From Pseudorhodoferax soli (GTDB taxonomy: Bacteria > Pseudomonadota > Gammaproteobacteria > Burkholderiales > Burkholderiaceae_C), in NCBI RefSeq assembly GCF_003337555.1, contig NZ_QPJK01000002.1, positions 620,001-684,000 on the forward strand: DNA of 64,000 nucleotides, in the 5' to 3' direction. Made by a program: the position numbers and the translations under genes. Under the pieces are notes generated by a model. The model was not told the DNA's origin and did no database searches. It worked only from the letters and a program-made list of their open reading frames with translations. Below, piece by piece: positions 1-9,788 of the stretch (within the stretch, counting starts at the first letter, position 1; each line of letters opens with the position of its first letter).

Positions 1-167
1 GCCGCGGCGAGCTGGTCTGGAAGCCCTTCGCACTGCCGGTGCTGAACCAGCTGCAGGTCGGCATCGTGGTGCCGGCGCAGCGCGCGCTGCCACAGCTCAC
101 GCAGAACTTCGTGGGCCGGCTCGCGCGCCGGCTGGCGCAGCTGGAGCAGGAGGCGGCCGCGCTGTAG
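1..167 (+). CDS. LysR-type regulator, C-terminal fragment (partial)
   Basis: The reading frame enters from the left edge and ends in TAG at 165-167, giving about 54 C-terminal residues. The sequence (a GELVWKPF stretch, then VLNQLQVGIVVPAQRALP and a final helix rich in Leu/Arg/Gln) resembles the end of a LysR-family effector-binding domain, where a strand is followed by an 'alternating aromatic/proline' turn and a closing amphipathic helix. The DNA-binding half lies outside the window, so the family is inferred from a short tail only. It converges on ffh, with 15 nt between the two stop codons and no obvious terminator hairpin. Confidence 0.55.
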   Translation, partial: RGELVWKPFALPVLNQLQVGIVVPAQRALPQLTQNFVGRLARRLAQLEQEAAAL

Positions 168-182
168 CGGCCCGGCCTGGTC

Positions 183-1568
183 TCAGAACGGCAGCTTGGG
201 CATGCCGCCCCCGCCCAGGCCCTTCATGCCGCCCATGCGCTTCATCATCTTCATGAGGCCGCCGCCCTTCATCTTCTTCATCATGTCCTGCATCTGGCCG
301 AACTCGTTCAGCAGGCGGTTGACCTCCTGCACCTGAACGCCGGCACCGGAGGCGATGCGGCGCTTGCGCGTGGCCTTGATGAGCTCGGGCTTCCTGCGCT
401 CCTGCGCCGTCATGCTGTGGATGATGCCCTGCTTGCGGCGGATCTCGCGCTCGGCGCGGTCCATGTCGACCTGGCCGGCCTTGGCCGACATCTGCGTGGG
501 CAGCTTGTCCATGAGGCTGGACAGGCCGCCCATCTGGTTCATCTGCTGGATCTGCGCCAGGAAGTCGTTCAGGTCGAAGCTCTCGCCGCTCTTCACCTTG
601 GCCGCCAGCTTCTGCGCCGCCGCCATGTCCACGTTGGCCGTGACCTGCTCGACCAGGGCCACGATGTCGCCCATGCCCAGCACGCGGCCGGCGTGGCGCT
701 CGGCGTCGAACACCTCCAGGCCGTCGATCTTCTCGCTGGTGCCGGCGAACTTGATCGGCACGCCCGTGACATGGCGGGCCGACAGCGCGGCACCGCCGCG
801 CGAGTCGCCATCGGTCTTGGTCAGCACGATGCCGGTGAGCGGCAGCGCTTCGCCGAAGGCCTTGGCCACGTTCATCGCGTCCTGGCCCTGCATGGCGTCG
901 ACGACGAACAGCGTCTCCACCGGGTTCAGCGCAGCGTGCAGTTCGCGGATCTCCTGCATCAGCGCCTCGTCCACCGCCAGGCGGCCGGCGGTGTCGACCA
1001 GCAGCACGTCGAAGTAATGGCGCTTGGCGTGGTCCAGCGCGGCGCGCGCGATGTCCACGGGCTTTTGCTCGCCGGTGCTCGGGAACCACTCGGCACCGGC
1101 CTGCTTGGTGACGGTCTTGAGCTGCTCGATGGCGGCCGGGCGGTAGACGTCGGCCGACACCGTCAGCACCTTCTTCTTGCGCCGTTCGGTCAGCAGCTTG
1201 GCCAGCTTGGCCGTGGTGGTGGTCTTGCCGGTGCCCTGCAGCCCGGCCATCAGCACCACGGCGGGTGGCTGGGCGGCGAGGTTGAGTTCGGCACCCGGCA
1301 GGCCCTGGCCCATGGTGGTGGCCAGCTCGCGGTTGACGATGCCGACCAGGGCCTGGCCCGGCGACAGCGAGCCCAGTACCTCCTGGCCCAGCGCCTTTTC
1401 CTTCACGCGGGCGATGAAGTCGCGCACCACGGGCAGGGCCACGTCGGCCTCGAGCAGCGCCATGCGCACCTCGCGCAGCATGTCGGTGACGTTGGCCTCG
1501 GTGATGCGGGCCTGGCCGCGCATCTCCTTGACCAGACGCGAGAGTTTTTCGGTGAGGGCGGACGCCAT
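183..1568 (-). CDS. ffh: Signal recognition particle protein Ffh
   Basis: 461-residue SRP54 GTPase that binds 4.5S RNA and signal sequences and targets nascent membrane proteins to FtsY at the inner membrane. The N-terminal helical bundle (about residues 1-85) precedes the G domain with P-loop GLQGTGKTT (from about residue 109), then DTAGR and TKTDGD. The M domain is the methionine-rich tail ending in repeated MKKMKGG/MKMMKRMGG motifs, which form the signal-peptide groove. The length is normal for the family. The ATG at 1566-1568 is preceded by AAAGGA and is preferred over an in-frame GTG seven codons upstream. It is transcribed divergently from the CcsA-like gene. Confidence 0.97.
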   Translation of the reverse strand: MASALTEKLSRLVKEMRGQARITEANVTDMLREVRMALLEADVALPVVRDFIARVKEKALGQEVLGSLSPGQALVGIVNRELATTMGQGLPGAELNLAAQPPAVVLMAGLQGTGKTTTTAKLAKLLTERRKKKVLTVSADVYRPAAIEQLKTVTKQAGAEWFPSTGEQKPVDIARAALDHAKRHYFDVLLVDTAGRLAVDEALMQEIRELHAALNPVETLFVVDAMQGQDAMNVAKAFGEALPLTGIVLTKTDGDSRGGAALSARHVTGVPIKFAGTSEKIDGLEVFDAERHAGRVLGMGDIVALVEQVTANVDMAAAQKLAAKVKSGESFDLNDFLAQIQQMNQMGGLSSLMDKLPTQMSAKAGQVDMDRAEREIRRKQGIIHSMTAQERRKPELIKATRKRRIASGAGVQVQEVNRLLNEFGQMQDMMKKMKGGGLMKMMKRMGGMKGLGGGGMPKLPF

Positions 1569-1643
1569 GGAGGTCCTTTGCTCCAGCACGGGGAGCGCAG
1601 TTGGGGGAAGGGGGAAGCGGCCGGCGGCTGGAAGGCGTGCCGG

Positions 1644-1649
1644 TAAACT
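1644..1649 (+). promoter_or_regulatory. Candidate -10 element (TAAACT) for the CcsA-like gene
   Basis: TAAACT ends 6 nt before the ATG at 1656, and no Shine-Dalgarno sequence is visible. If used, transcription would start at or beside the A of the ATG, giving a leaderless mRNA. No convincing -35 hexamer is present, so this is tentative. The promoter must lie in the 87-bp gap shared with divergent ffh. Confidence 0.35.
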
Positions 1650-1655
1650 GAGCAG

Positions 1656-2468
1656 ATGATTTTAGCGAGCGCCTCCATGGCCACCGTGTTGCTGTCGGCC
1701 GCCGCTGCCGCGGCCTATGCGGTGCCTGCGGCGGTGGCGTCCCGCCTGCAGCCCGAGCGCAGCCGCCACGCCCTGTTGCCGGCCTGGGTGCTGCACGCGC
1801 TGCTCTTGTGCTGGGGCCTGTGGTTCACGGCCACGCCGCGCTTCGGCTTCGCGCCGGCGCTGTCGGTCACGGCCTGGCTGGTCCTCACGGTCTATGCGGT
1901 GGAAAGCCATGTGTTCCCGCAGTTGCGCGCACATTGGGCGCTGGCCGGCTTCGGCGCCGTGGCCGTGCTGATGGCGCTGGTGTTCCCCGGCACGCCCCTG
2001 CACGAGAACGCCTCGCCCTGGCTACCCCTGCACTGGGCGCTGGGCATCGCCTGCTATGGCCTGTTCGCCGCAGCCGTGCTGCATGCCTGGCTGATGCGCC
2101 GCAGCGAGCGGGCCATGCGCGACGCCGGCCCCTCGTTCAGCGGCGTGCCGCTGCTCACGCTGGAGCGGCTGACCTTCCGCTTCGTGCAGGCCGGCTTCGT
2201 GCTGCTGACGGCCACGCTGGCGGCCGGCTGGCTGTTCGGCGAGTCGCTCTACGGCGCGGGCGCCGGCCGCTGGCGCTGGGACCACAAGACGGTGTTCTCG
2301 CTGCTCTCGTGGCTCAGCTTCGCGGTGCTGCTGGTCGGCCGCGCGCGCTTCGGCTGGCGTGGCCGCACTGCCGTGCGCGTGCTCTATGCGGGCGCAGCGC
2401 TGCTGCTGCTGGCCTATGTGGGCTCGCGGTTCGTGCTCGAAGTGTTGATCGGCCGGGGAGCCGCATGA
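1656..2468 (+). CDS. CcsA/YpjD-family cytochrome c assembly-like membrane protein
   Basis: 270-residue integral membrane protein with about eight hydrophobic helices, matching the CcsA/YpjD-type cytochrome c assembly family (PF01578-like). Visible family features are the LPLHWALGIACYGLFAAAVLHAWLMRR segment in the middle (split here: LHWALGIACYGL, then LHAWLMRR) and the RWRWDHKTVFSLLSW stretch, which contains conserved His/Trp positions near the heme-handling region. Members next to ffh in proteobacteria (YpjD) have no proven role in heme delivery, so the function is inferred. It overlaps the next small gene by 4 nt (ATGA), indicating an operon that continues into pilS and pilR. Confidence 0.8.
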   Translation: MILASASMATVLLSAAAAAAYAVPAAVASRLQPERSRHALLPAWVLHALLLCWGLWFTATPRFGFAPALSVTAWLVLTVYAVESHVFPQLRAHWALAGFGAVAVLMALVFPGTPLHENASPWLPLHWALGIACYGLFAAAVLHAWLMRRSERAMRDAGPSFSGVPLLTLERLTFRFVQAGFVLLTATLAAGWLFGESLYGAGAGRWRWDHKTVFSLLSWLSFAVLLVGRARFGWRGRTAVRVLYAGAALLLLAYVGSRFVLEVLIGRGAA

Positions 2469-2686
2469 AGTTCCTGATCGTCCTGCTGGTGGTGGCCTTC
2501 GGCATCTGGCTGTGGCGCTCGCGCCGGCCGCCGCCACCGCCGGCCAAGCCGCGCAGCCGCACGGGCCTGCCCGCCGAGATGGCGCGTTGCGCCGCCTGCG
2601 GCCTGCACCTGCCCTTGGCCGACGCCGAGCGGGGCCCGCGCGGCGTCTACTGCAGCAAAGAGCACCGCCGCCAGATCGAGGGCTGA
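2465..2686 (+). CDS. Small PP0621-like protein with Cys/His motif
   Basis: 73-residue protein with one N-terminal membrane helix (MKFLIVLLVVAFGIWLW), a basic proline-rich linker (RSRRPPPPP) and a short C-terminal module containing CAACGLHLP and a second Cys-Lys-Glu-His (YCSKEH), a pattern that could bind zinc. This matches the small 'PP0621 family' found between ypjD-like genes and pilS in betaproteobacteria. No function is established. Its ATG overlaps the preceding stop (ATGA), so it is probably translationally coupled; pilS begins 6 nt after its stop. Confidence 0.8.
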   Translation: MKFLIVLLVVAFGIWLWRSRRPPPPPAKPRSRTGLPAEMARCAACGLHLPLADAERGPRGVYCSKEHRRQIEG

Positions 2687-2692
2687 ACCGGC

Positions 2693-4396
2693 GTGACCGT
2701 CCTCGACGACGCCTGGCCACCGTCCGACTTCGACCCGCGCGCGGCTGTCCTGGCGCCGGTCGGCGACCTGGCCCTCACGCGTGCCTGGTACGGCTTCATG
2801 ACCGCGCGCGTCACGATCGCGCTGGCCCTGCTGCTGCTGCAGGCCACACAGTACGCGTTGACGGCCACCGCGCCGGCCTGGGTGCTGGCCATGTGTGCGC
2901 TGTACCTGGCCAGTGCGCTGGCGACGCGGCTGCTGGCGCGGCCCCGCCTGCCGCGCCATGCGCTGGAGCCGACCTGGCTGCTGACGGTGGGCATGGACGT
3001 GCTGGTCATCGCGCTGCTGCAGCTGTTCCAGTCCGGCGCCATCAGCTACACCCCCTTGCTGGGCGTGCCCGTGCTGCTGACGGCCGTGCTGGGCACGCGG
3101 CCCATGGCCATCGGCATGGCGCTGGCCATCACCTTGCTGCTGCTGCTGGAGACGTGGTGGACTTCCGCGCACGGCATCACCGAGAGCACGGGGCGCTACC
3201 TGCAGGCCGGGCTGGCGGGCCTGGGCTACCTGCTGGTGGCCTTCCTGGCCAACCAGCTGGCGGCCCGGCTCATGCGCGAGGAGCAACTCGCGCTCGCCGG
3301 CCTGCACGCCGCCCGGCTGCAGGCCCAGGTGAACCAGCTCGTGATGGAGACGCAGACCGACGGGGTCGTGGTGGTGGACACGCACGCCCGCATGCGCACC
3401 GCCAACCCGGCGGCGCGCGCACTGCTGGGGCTGGACACGGCGGGCCTGCGGCCTGCGCTGGACGCGCAGCCCAGCTGGGCGCCGCTGCTGGAACTGGCGC
3501 GCGCCACGTTCGAGCAGGCCACGCCGCAGGCGGCCGACCTGACGCTGCGCAGCGCCAGCCGCGGCGCCAGGCGCCTGCGCGTGCACACCCGCATGACCGA
3601 GGCGCCGGGCCGCGCGCACGAGCGGCTGTGCGTGATGTTCCTGCACGACCTGCGCGAGGCCGAGGCGCGCACGCGCACCGAGAAGATGGCGGCCATGGGC
3701 CGCATGTCCGCCGCCGTCGCGCACGAGATCCGCAACCCGCTGGCCGCCATCGTCCAGGCGAATGCGCTGCTGGACGAAGAGCTGCAGGCCCCCGGCCAGC
3801 GCCAGCTCACGCAGATGATCCAGCACAACGCGCAGCGCCTGTCCAAGATCGTCGACGAGGTGCTGGACGTGGCCCGCGTGCCCGAGGCCGGCCGCACGGC
3901 ACCGCCCACCCTGGTGCTCGATGCCAGCGTGCAGGACATCTGCGCCGACTGGGTGCAGCGCGCGCCGCAACGCCGCCGCGTGCAGCTCGACCTGGCCACC
4001 GGTGGGCTGCCCGTGGATTTCGACAGCGAGCACCTGCGCCGCGTGTTGGTCAACCTGCTGGACAACGCGCTGCGCTATGCGAGCGGGCGGCCGGCCGCGA
4101 TCCAGGTGACCACGCGGCTGTCGTCCGACCGCCAATCCAGCCTGCAGGTCTGGAGCGACGGTGCACCGCTGGAGGAATCGGTCGAGCGCCACCTGTTCGA
4201 GCCCTTCTTCTCCTCGGAGAGCCGCTCCAGCGGACTGGGGCTGTACATTTGCCGCGAACTCTGCGAGCGCCATCGCGCCAGCATCGGCTACCAGCGCAGC
4301 GCGCGGCAGCGGGGCGGCGCGAGCGTCCAGGGCAACGAGTTCTCCGTGCAGTTCCGTCCCCCGAAACCCGCAGAGCGCACCACGCCCGCCCATTGA
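2693..4396 (+). CDS. pilS: Type IV pilus sensor histidine kinase PilS
   Basis: 567-residue membrane sensor kinase. The N-terminal third has about five to six hydrophobic helices (residues ~35-200), followed by a PAS-like region (~210-310), a HisKA dimerisation domain with phosphoacceptor His344 in the motif AHEIRNPL, and an ATPase domain with the N-box NLLDNAL and the G-box SSGLGLYI. The D-box reads SDGAPL rather than the usual DNGPG. The start is GTG at 2693, shortly after the upstream gene. PilS senses pilin in the membrane and phosphorylates PilR to control pilA with sigma-54. The pairing with pilR 3 nt downstream makes the assignment firm. Confidence 0.9.
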   Translation: MTVLDDAWPPSDFDPRAAVLAPVGDLALTRAWYGFMTARVTIALALLLLQATQYALTATAPAWVLAMCALYLASALATRLLARPRLPRHALEPTWLLTVGMDVLVIALLQLFQSGAISYTPLLGVPVLLTAVLGTRPMAIGMALAITLLLLLETWWTSAHGITESTGRYLQAGLAGLGYLLVAFLANQLAARLMREEQLALAGLHAARLQAQVNQLVMETQTDGVVVVDTHARMRTANPAARALLGLDTAGLRPALDAQPSWAPLLELARATFEQATPQAADLTLRSASRGARRLRVHTRMTEAPGRAHERLCVMFLHDLREAEARTRTEKMAAMGRMSAAVAHEIRNPLAAIVQANALLDEELQAPGQRQLTQMIQHNAQRLSKIVDEVLDVARVPEAGRTAPPTLVLDASVQDICADWVQRAPQRRRVQLDLATGGLPVDFDSEHLRRVLVNLLDNALRYASGRPAAIQVTTRLSSDRQSSLQVWSDGAPLEESVERHLFEPFFSSESRSSGLGLYICRELCERHRASIGYQRSARQRGGASVQGNEFSVQFRPPKPAERTTPAH

Positions 4397-4399
4397 GCC

Positions 4400-5825
<1,426 letters not shown>

Positions 5826-5836
<11 letters not shown>

Positions 5837-6437
5837 GCCGGCGGCGCCGCTTGAGGCACTCTGGCGGGGCGGCTGGTACCGTTTCGCACGGCACCAGCCC
5901 TCGCCCAACTTCGGGCCGCGGCCGGCCGGCGCGCGCATCGACCTCGTGGTGCTGCACTCCATCAGCCTGCCGCCGGGCCAGTACGGGGGCGACGAGATCC
6001 TGGCCCTGTTCGACAACCGGCTCGACTGGGAAGCCCACCCCTACTTCGCGCAGATCCGCGGCCTGCAGGTCTCGGCGCATTTCCTGATCCGGCGCGGCGG
6101 CGAACTCTGGCAGTTCGTCGATGCCGACGCGCGTGCCTGGCATGCCGGCCGCTCGCATTGGCGGGGCCGCGACGAGTGCAACGACGACTCCATCGGCATC
6201 GAACTCGAGGGCCTGGAGGGCGAGCGCTTCGAGGCGGCCCAGTACGACACCCTGACCAGCCTGTGCACGGCGCTGGCCCAGCGTTACCCGATCGCCCATG
6301 TGGCCGGCCACGAGCATGTGGCGCCCGGCCGCAAGCAGGACCCCGGACCGGGTTTCGATTGGGCCGCGCTCGAGCAGGGCACGGGCTGGCCGGCCGACTG
6401 GTTTCCGCTTGCGGTGCGCCGATCCGCCCCCATCTAG
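5826..6437 (+). CDS. ampD: 1,6-anhydro-N-acetylmuramyl-L-alanine amidase AmpD
   Basis: 203-residue cytoplasmic zinc amidase of the Amidase_2 family that removes the peptide from 1,6-anhydroMurNAc during cell-wall recycling and so lowers the AmpR inducer signal. Zinc ligands and catalytic residues are visible: His in VVLHSIS near the N-terminus, His in the GHEHVAPGRK segment, and the Lys and Asp of GRKQDPGP. NDDSIGIELEG is also typical. The ATG at 5826 gives a normal AmpD length; a longer reading frame upstream overlaps pilR and is rejected. It functionally complements mpl further along in the window. Confidence 0.93.
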
Positions 6438-6612
6438 AACAGGTTGCAGGAACGCGCTGCGAAGGCCCTCGCGGGCAGGCCCAGCAACCATGCCGCCTGC
6501 GAGGCGGAATGGGGCGCCATCCCGCATGGAGCCTCATCTTTGCGCGACCATGGCGCACCACTGCTGGCGCTGCGCGGGGTCCTTGGAAATTCCACACAAA
6601 AAGCTGCAGGAC

Positions 6613-6628
6613 ACGCTACCTGTAGTGG
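6613..6628. promoter_or_regulatory. NrdR box 1
   Basis: ACGCTACCTGTAGTGG matches 11 of 16 positions of the proteobacterial NrdR consensus ACACTATATATAGTGT. It lies exactly 31 bp upstream of a second match. A 31-32 bp spacing (three helical turns) is the known arrangement for NrdR pairs. Confidence 0.75.
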
Positions 6629-6643
6629 CTAGAATGCCTGCGG

Positions 6644-6659
6644 ACCCTAGATATGGGGC
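6644..6659. promoter_or_regulatory. NrdR box 2
   Basis: ACCCTAGATATGGGGC matches 11 of 16 positions of the NrdR consensus and is an imperfect palindrome. It starts 31 bp after box 1 and flanks the candidate -10 TAGAAT (6630-6635), so bound NrdR would block transcription of nrdAB when dATP or ATP status signals sufficiency. Confidence 0.75.
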
Positions 6660-6755
6660 CCGGCCCGGAGCTCTTTTCTGGTGCGCCCAGGCCCCGTTTG
6701 CGGTGACGACACACCGCCAGATTTCGACCCCGTACCCAGCACACACAAGGAAGCC

Positions 6756-9707
6756 ATGCAAACTGCAGCTCACCTCCCATCCGCCTCGCAACTGTCTCCC
6801 ATGGCCGCTGCTGCACGCGCCGCCACCGCCGACAGCACTGCGCCGAACGCGCTGGCGCATTACCAGATCATTCGCCGCAATGGCGCCGTCGTGCCGTTCG
6901 AGCCCAACAAGATCGCCGTGGCCATGATGAAGGCCTTCCTGGCCGTGCACGGCACCCAGGGCGCGGCCTCGGCCAGCGTGCGCGAGACCGTGGACGGCCT
7001 CACGCAGGCCGTCACGCGCGCGCTGATGCGTTCGCGCCCGGGCGGCGGCACCTTCCACATCGAGGACGTGCAGGACCAGGTCGAACTGGGCCTCATGCGT
7101 GGCGGCCACCACGAGATCGCCCGCGCGTATGTGCTGTACCGGGAACGTCGCACGCAGGAACGCGCCCGCCAGGGCGAGCAGGAGCAGCCGGCCGCTGCCC
7201 CCACGCTGCATGTGCTGGACGGCGGCGAGCGCGTGGCGCTCAACCTGGCCGACCTGCAGCAGCTGATCGCCAACGCCTGCGCCGGCCTGGGCGCGGACGT
7301 CAAGCCCGATCCCATCGTGGCCGAGACCATGCGCAACCTGTACGACGGTGTGCCGCTCGAAGAGGTGTTCAAGGCCGCCATCCTGGCCGCCCGCACGCTG
7401 ATCGAGAAGGACCCCGACTACACCTACGCCACGGCCCGGTTGCTGCTGCACACCATCGTCAAGGAAGTCCTGGGCCGCGAAGTGCTGCAGGCGGACATGG
7501 GCACGGCCTACGCCGACTACTTCCCGCACTACATCAAGAAGGGCGTGGAGAACGAGCTGCTGGACGAGAAGCTGCTGCAGTACGACCTGGCCCGCCTGGG
7601 TGCGGCGCTCAAGGCCGAGCGCGACATGAAGTTCGACTACCTGGGCCTGCAGACCCTGTACGACCGCTACTTCCTGCACGTCAAGAAGGCCCGCATCGAG
7701 CTGCCGCAGGCCTTCTTCATGCGCGTGGCCATGGGCCTGGCGCTGGGCGAGATCGACCGCGAGGCGCGCGCCATCGAGTTCTACGAGGTGCTGTCCTCGT
7801 TCGACTTCATGTCCTCCACGCCCACGCTGTTCAACAGCGGCACGCTGCGCTCGCAGCTGTCCTCCTGCTACCTGACCACCGTGCCCGACGACCTGGACGG
7901 CATCTACGAGTCGATCAAGGAGAACGCCCTGCTGTCCAAGTTCGCTGGCGGCCTGGGCAACGACTGGACGCGCGTGCGCGCGCTGGGCTCGCACATCAAG
8001 GGCACGAACGGCGAATCGCAGGGCGTGGTGCCCTTCCTCAAGGTTGTCAACGACACGGCCGTGGCCGTGAACCAGGGCGGCAAGCGCAAGGGCGCGGTCT
8101 GCACGTACCTTGAGAGCTGGCACCTGGACATCGAGGAGTTCCTGGAGCTGCGCAAGAACACCGGCGACGACCGCCGCCGCACGCACGACATGAACACGGC
8201 CAACTGGATTCCGGACCTGTTCATGCGCCGTGTCATGGAGAAGGGCCAGTGGACCTTGTTTTCGCCCTCCAACGTGCCTGACCTGCATGATCTCTTTGGC
8301 GCCGACTTCGAGAAGGCCTACGTGGCCTACGAAGAGAAGGCTGCGCGCGGCGACATCAAGCCCAGCAAGACCGTCCCGGCCACCGACCTGTGGCGCAAGA
8401 TGCTCTCGATGCTGTTCGAGACCGGCCATCCCTGGATCACGTTCAAGGACGCCTGCAACGTGCGTTCGCCCCAGCAGCACGTGGGCGTGGTGCACTCGTC
8501 CAACCTGTGCACCGAGATCACGCTGAACACCAGCGACACCGAGACCGCCGTCTGCAACCTGGGTTCGGTGAACCTGCTGCAGCATCTGAAGGACGGCCCT
8601 GACGGCAAGTCGGTCGACCACGAGAAGCTCAAGAAGACGATCTCGACGGCGATGCGCATGCTCGACAACGTGATCGACATCAACTACTACGCCGTGAAGA
8701 AGGCGCGCGACTCCAACCTGCGCCACCGCCCCGTGGGCCTGGGCGTGATGGGCTTCCAGGACGCGCTGTACGAGCTGCGCATCCCCTACGCCAGCGACGC
8801 TGCCGTGCAGTTCGCCGACACCTCGATGGAAGCCGTCTGCTACTTCGCCTACTGGGCCTCGACCGACCTGGCAGCCGAACGCGGCCGCTACTCCAGCTTC
8901 AAGGGTTCGCTGTGGGACAAGGGCATCTTGCCGATGGACTCCTTGAGCCTGCTCGAGCAGGCCCGCGGCGGCTACGTGGAAGTCGACCGCTCGGCCACGC
9001 TGGATTGGGACGCGCTGCGCGCCAAGATCAAGCAGGACGGCATGCGCAACTCCAACTGCGTGGCCATCGCGCCGACCGCGACCATCTCCAACATCATCGG
9101 CGTGGACGCCTCCATCGAGCCCTGCTTCGGCAATCTCTCGGTGAAGTCCAACCTGTCGGGCGAGTTCACGGTCATCAACCATTACCTCGTGGCCGACCTC
9201 AAGCGCCTTCACCTGTGGGACGACGTGATGGTCATGGACCTCAAGCACTTCGACGGTTCGCTCGAGCCCATCGACCGCGTGCCGCAGGAGATCAAGTCGC
9301 TGTACGCCACGGCCTTCGAGGTCGAGCCGGCCTGGCTCGTCGAAGCCGCGGCACGCCGCCAGAAGTGGATCGACCAGGCCCAGTCGCTGAACATCTACAT
9401 GGCTGGCGCCTCGGGCAAGAAGCTCGACGACACCTACAAGCTGGCCTGGACGCGCGGCCTGAAGACCACCTACTACCTGCGCACGCGCAGCGCCACGCAC
9501 GCAGAGAAGTCGACGGTCGCACCGGGCCGTCTGAACGCGGTGTCTTCGGGTGCCGGCGCAGCACCCGGCATGAGCGCGCTCGATGCCGCAGCGGCCAAGG
9601 CGCGTGCACAGATGGACGCGCAGATGAATGCGCCGCTCGCCGCATCGGCGGCCACCGATGTGAAGTTCTGCGGCGTGGACGACCCCACCTGCGAAGCCTG
9701 TCAGTAA
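6756..9707 (+). CDS. nrdA: Class Ia ribonucleoside-diphosphate reductase, alpha subunit
   Basis: 983-residue catalytic subunit that reduces NDPs to dNDPs with NrdB. An ATP-cone (about residues 35-135, beginning IIRRNGAVVPFEPNKI) gives allosteric activity control. A second cone-like stretch follows before the ten-stranded barrel. Active-site cysteines are visible: Cys371 in QLSSCYL and the thiyl-radical Cys585 in SSNLCTEI. The C-terminus ends CGVDDPTCEACQ, carrying the shuttle cysteines. At 983 residues it is longer than the E. coli protein (761), mainly at the N-terminus. The ATG at 6756 has AAGGA just upstream; an upstream in-frame ATG overlapping the promoter region is rejected. Confidence 0.96.
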   Translation: MQTAAHLPSASQLSPMAAAARAATADSTAPNALAHYQIIRRNGAVVPFEPNKIAVAMMKAFLAVHGTQGAASASVRETVDGLTQAVTRALMRSRPGGGTFHIEDVQDQVELGLMRGGHHEIARAYVLYRERRTQERARQGEQEQPAAAPTLHVLDGGERVALNLADLQQLIANACAGLGADVKPDPIVAETMRNLYDGVPLEEVFKAAILAARTLIEKDPDYTYATARLLLHTIVKEVLGREVLQADMGTAYADYFPHYIKKGVENELLDEKLLQYDLARLGAALKAERDMKFDYLGLQTLYDRYFLHVKKARIELPQAFFMRVAMGLALGEIDREARAIEFYEVLSSFDFMSSTPTLFNSGTLRSQLSSCYLTTVPDDLDGIYESIKENALLSKFAGGLGNDWTRVRALGSHIKGTNGESQGVVPFLKVVNDTAVAVNQGGKRKGAVCTYLESWHLDIEEFLELRKNTGDDRRRTHDMNTANWIPDLFMRRVMEKGQWTLFSPSNVPDLHDLFGADFEKAYVAYEEKAARGDIKPSKTVPATDLWRKMLSMLFETGHPWITFKDACNVRSPQQHVGVVHSSNLCTEITLNTSDTETAVCNLGSVNLLQHLKDGPDGKSVDHEKLKKTISTAMRMLDNVIDINYYAVKKARDSNLRHRPVGLGVMGFQDALYELRIPYASDAAVQFADTSMEAVCYFAYWASTDLAAERGRYSSFKGSLWDKGILPMDSLSLLEQARGGYVEVDRSATLDWDALRAKIKQDGMRNSNCVAIAPTATISNIIGVDASIEPCFGNLSVKSNLSGEFTVINHYLVADLKRLHLWDDVMVMDLKHFDGSLEPIDRVPQEIKSLYATAFEVEPAWLVEAAARRQKWIDQAQSLNIYMAGASGKKLDDTYKLAWTRGLKTTYYLRTRSATHAEKSTVAPGRLNAVSSGAGAAPGMSALDAAAAKARAQMDAQMNAPLAASAATDVKFCGVDDPTCEACQ

Positions 9708-9734
9708 GACCGCGATGAAGCGCTGAGCGCAACA

Positions 9735-9778
9735 CCTGTCGCATCGCATTTCGCCTACGCGTTTTTGCGATGCACAGG
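9735..9778 (+). promoter_or_regulatory. Intercistronic hairpin 1 (nrdA-nrdB)
   Basis: CCTGT and GCATCGCA (9735-9748, with one bulged C at 9740) pair with TGCGATGC and ACAGG (9766-9778), a 13-bp stem with a 17-nt loop. There is no T-run after it, so it is not a standard terminator. It could stabilise the nrdA 3' end or attenuate read-through into nrdB. The Shine-Dalgarno of the small ORF at 9789 overlaps its 3' arm. Confidence 0.6.
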
Positions 9779-9788
9779 AGCAACAAAC

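Larger units (their letters stand above)
6438..6755. promoter_or_regulatory. Upstream regulatory region of nrdAB
   Basis: 318-bp non-coding region between ampD and nrdA. It contains a 6-bp hairpin (CCGCCT/AGGCGG, 6493-6507) without a T-run, a candidate -10 TAGAAT at 6630-6635, and two NrdR boxes described separately. A short open frame at about 6444-6632 has no Shine-Dalgarno and no recognisable product, so it is not annotated as a gene. Confidence 0.6.

Noticed and set aside
6444-6632. Small ORF in the nrdA upstream region
   Set aside because: No Shine-Dalgarno, no recognisable product, and it overlaps the NrdR box/promoter area.
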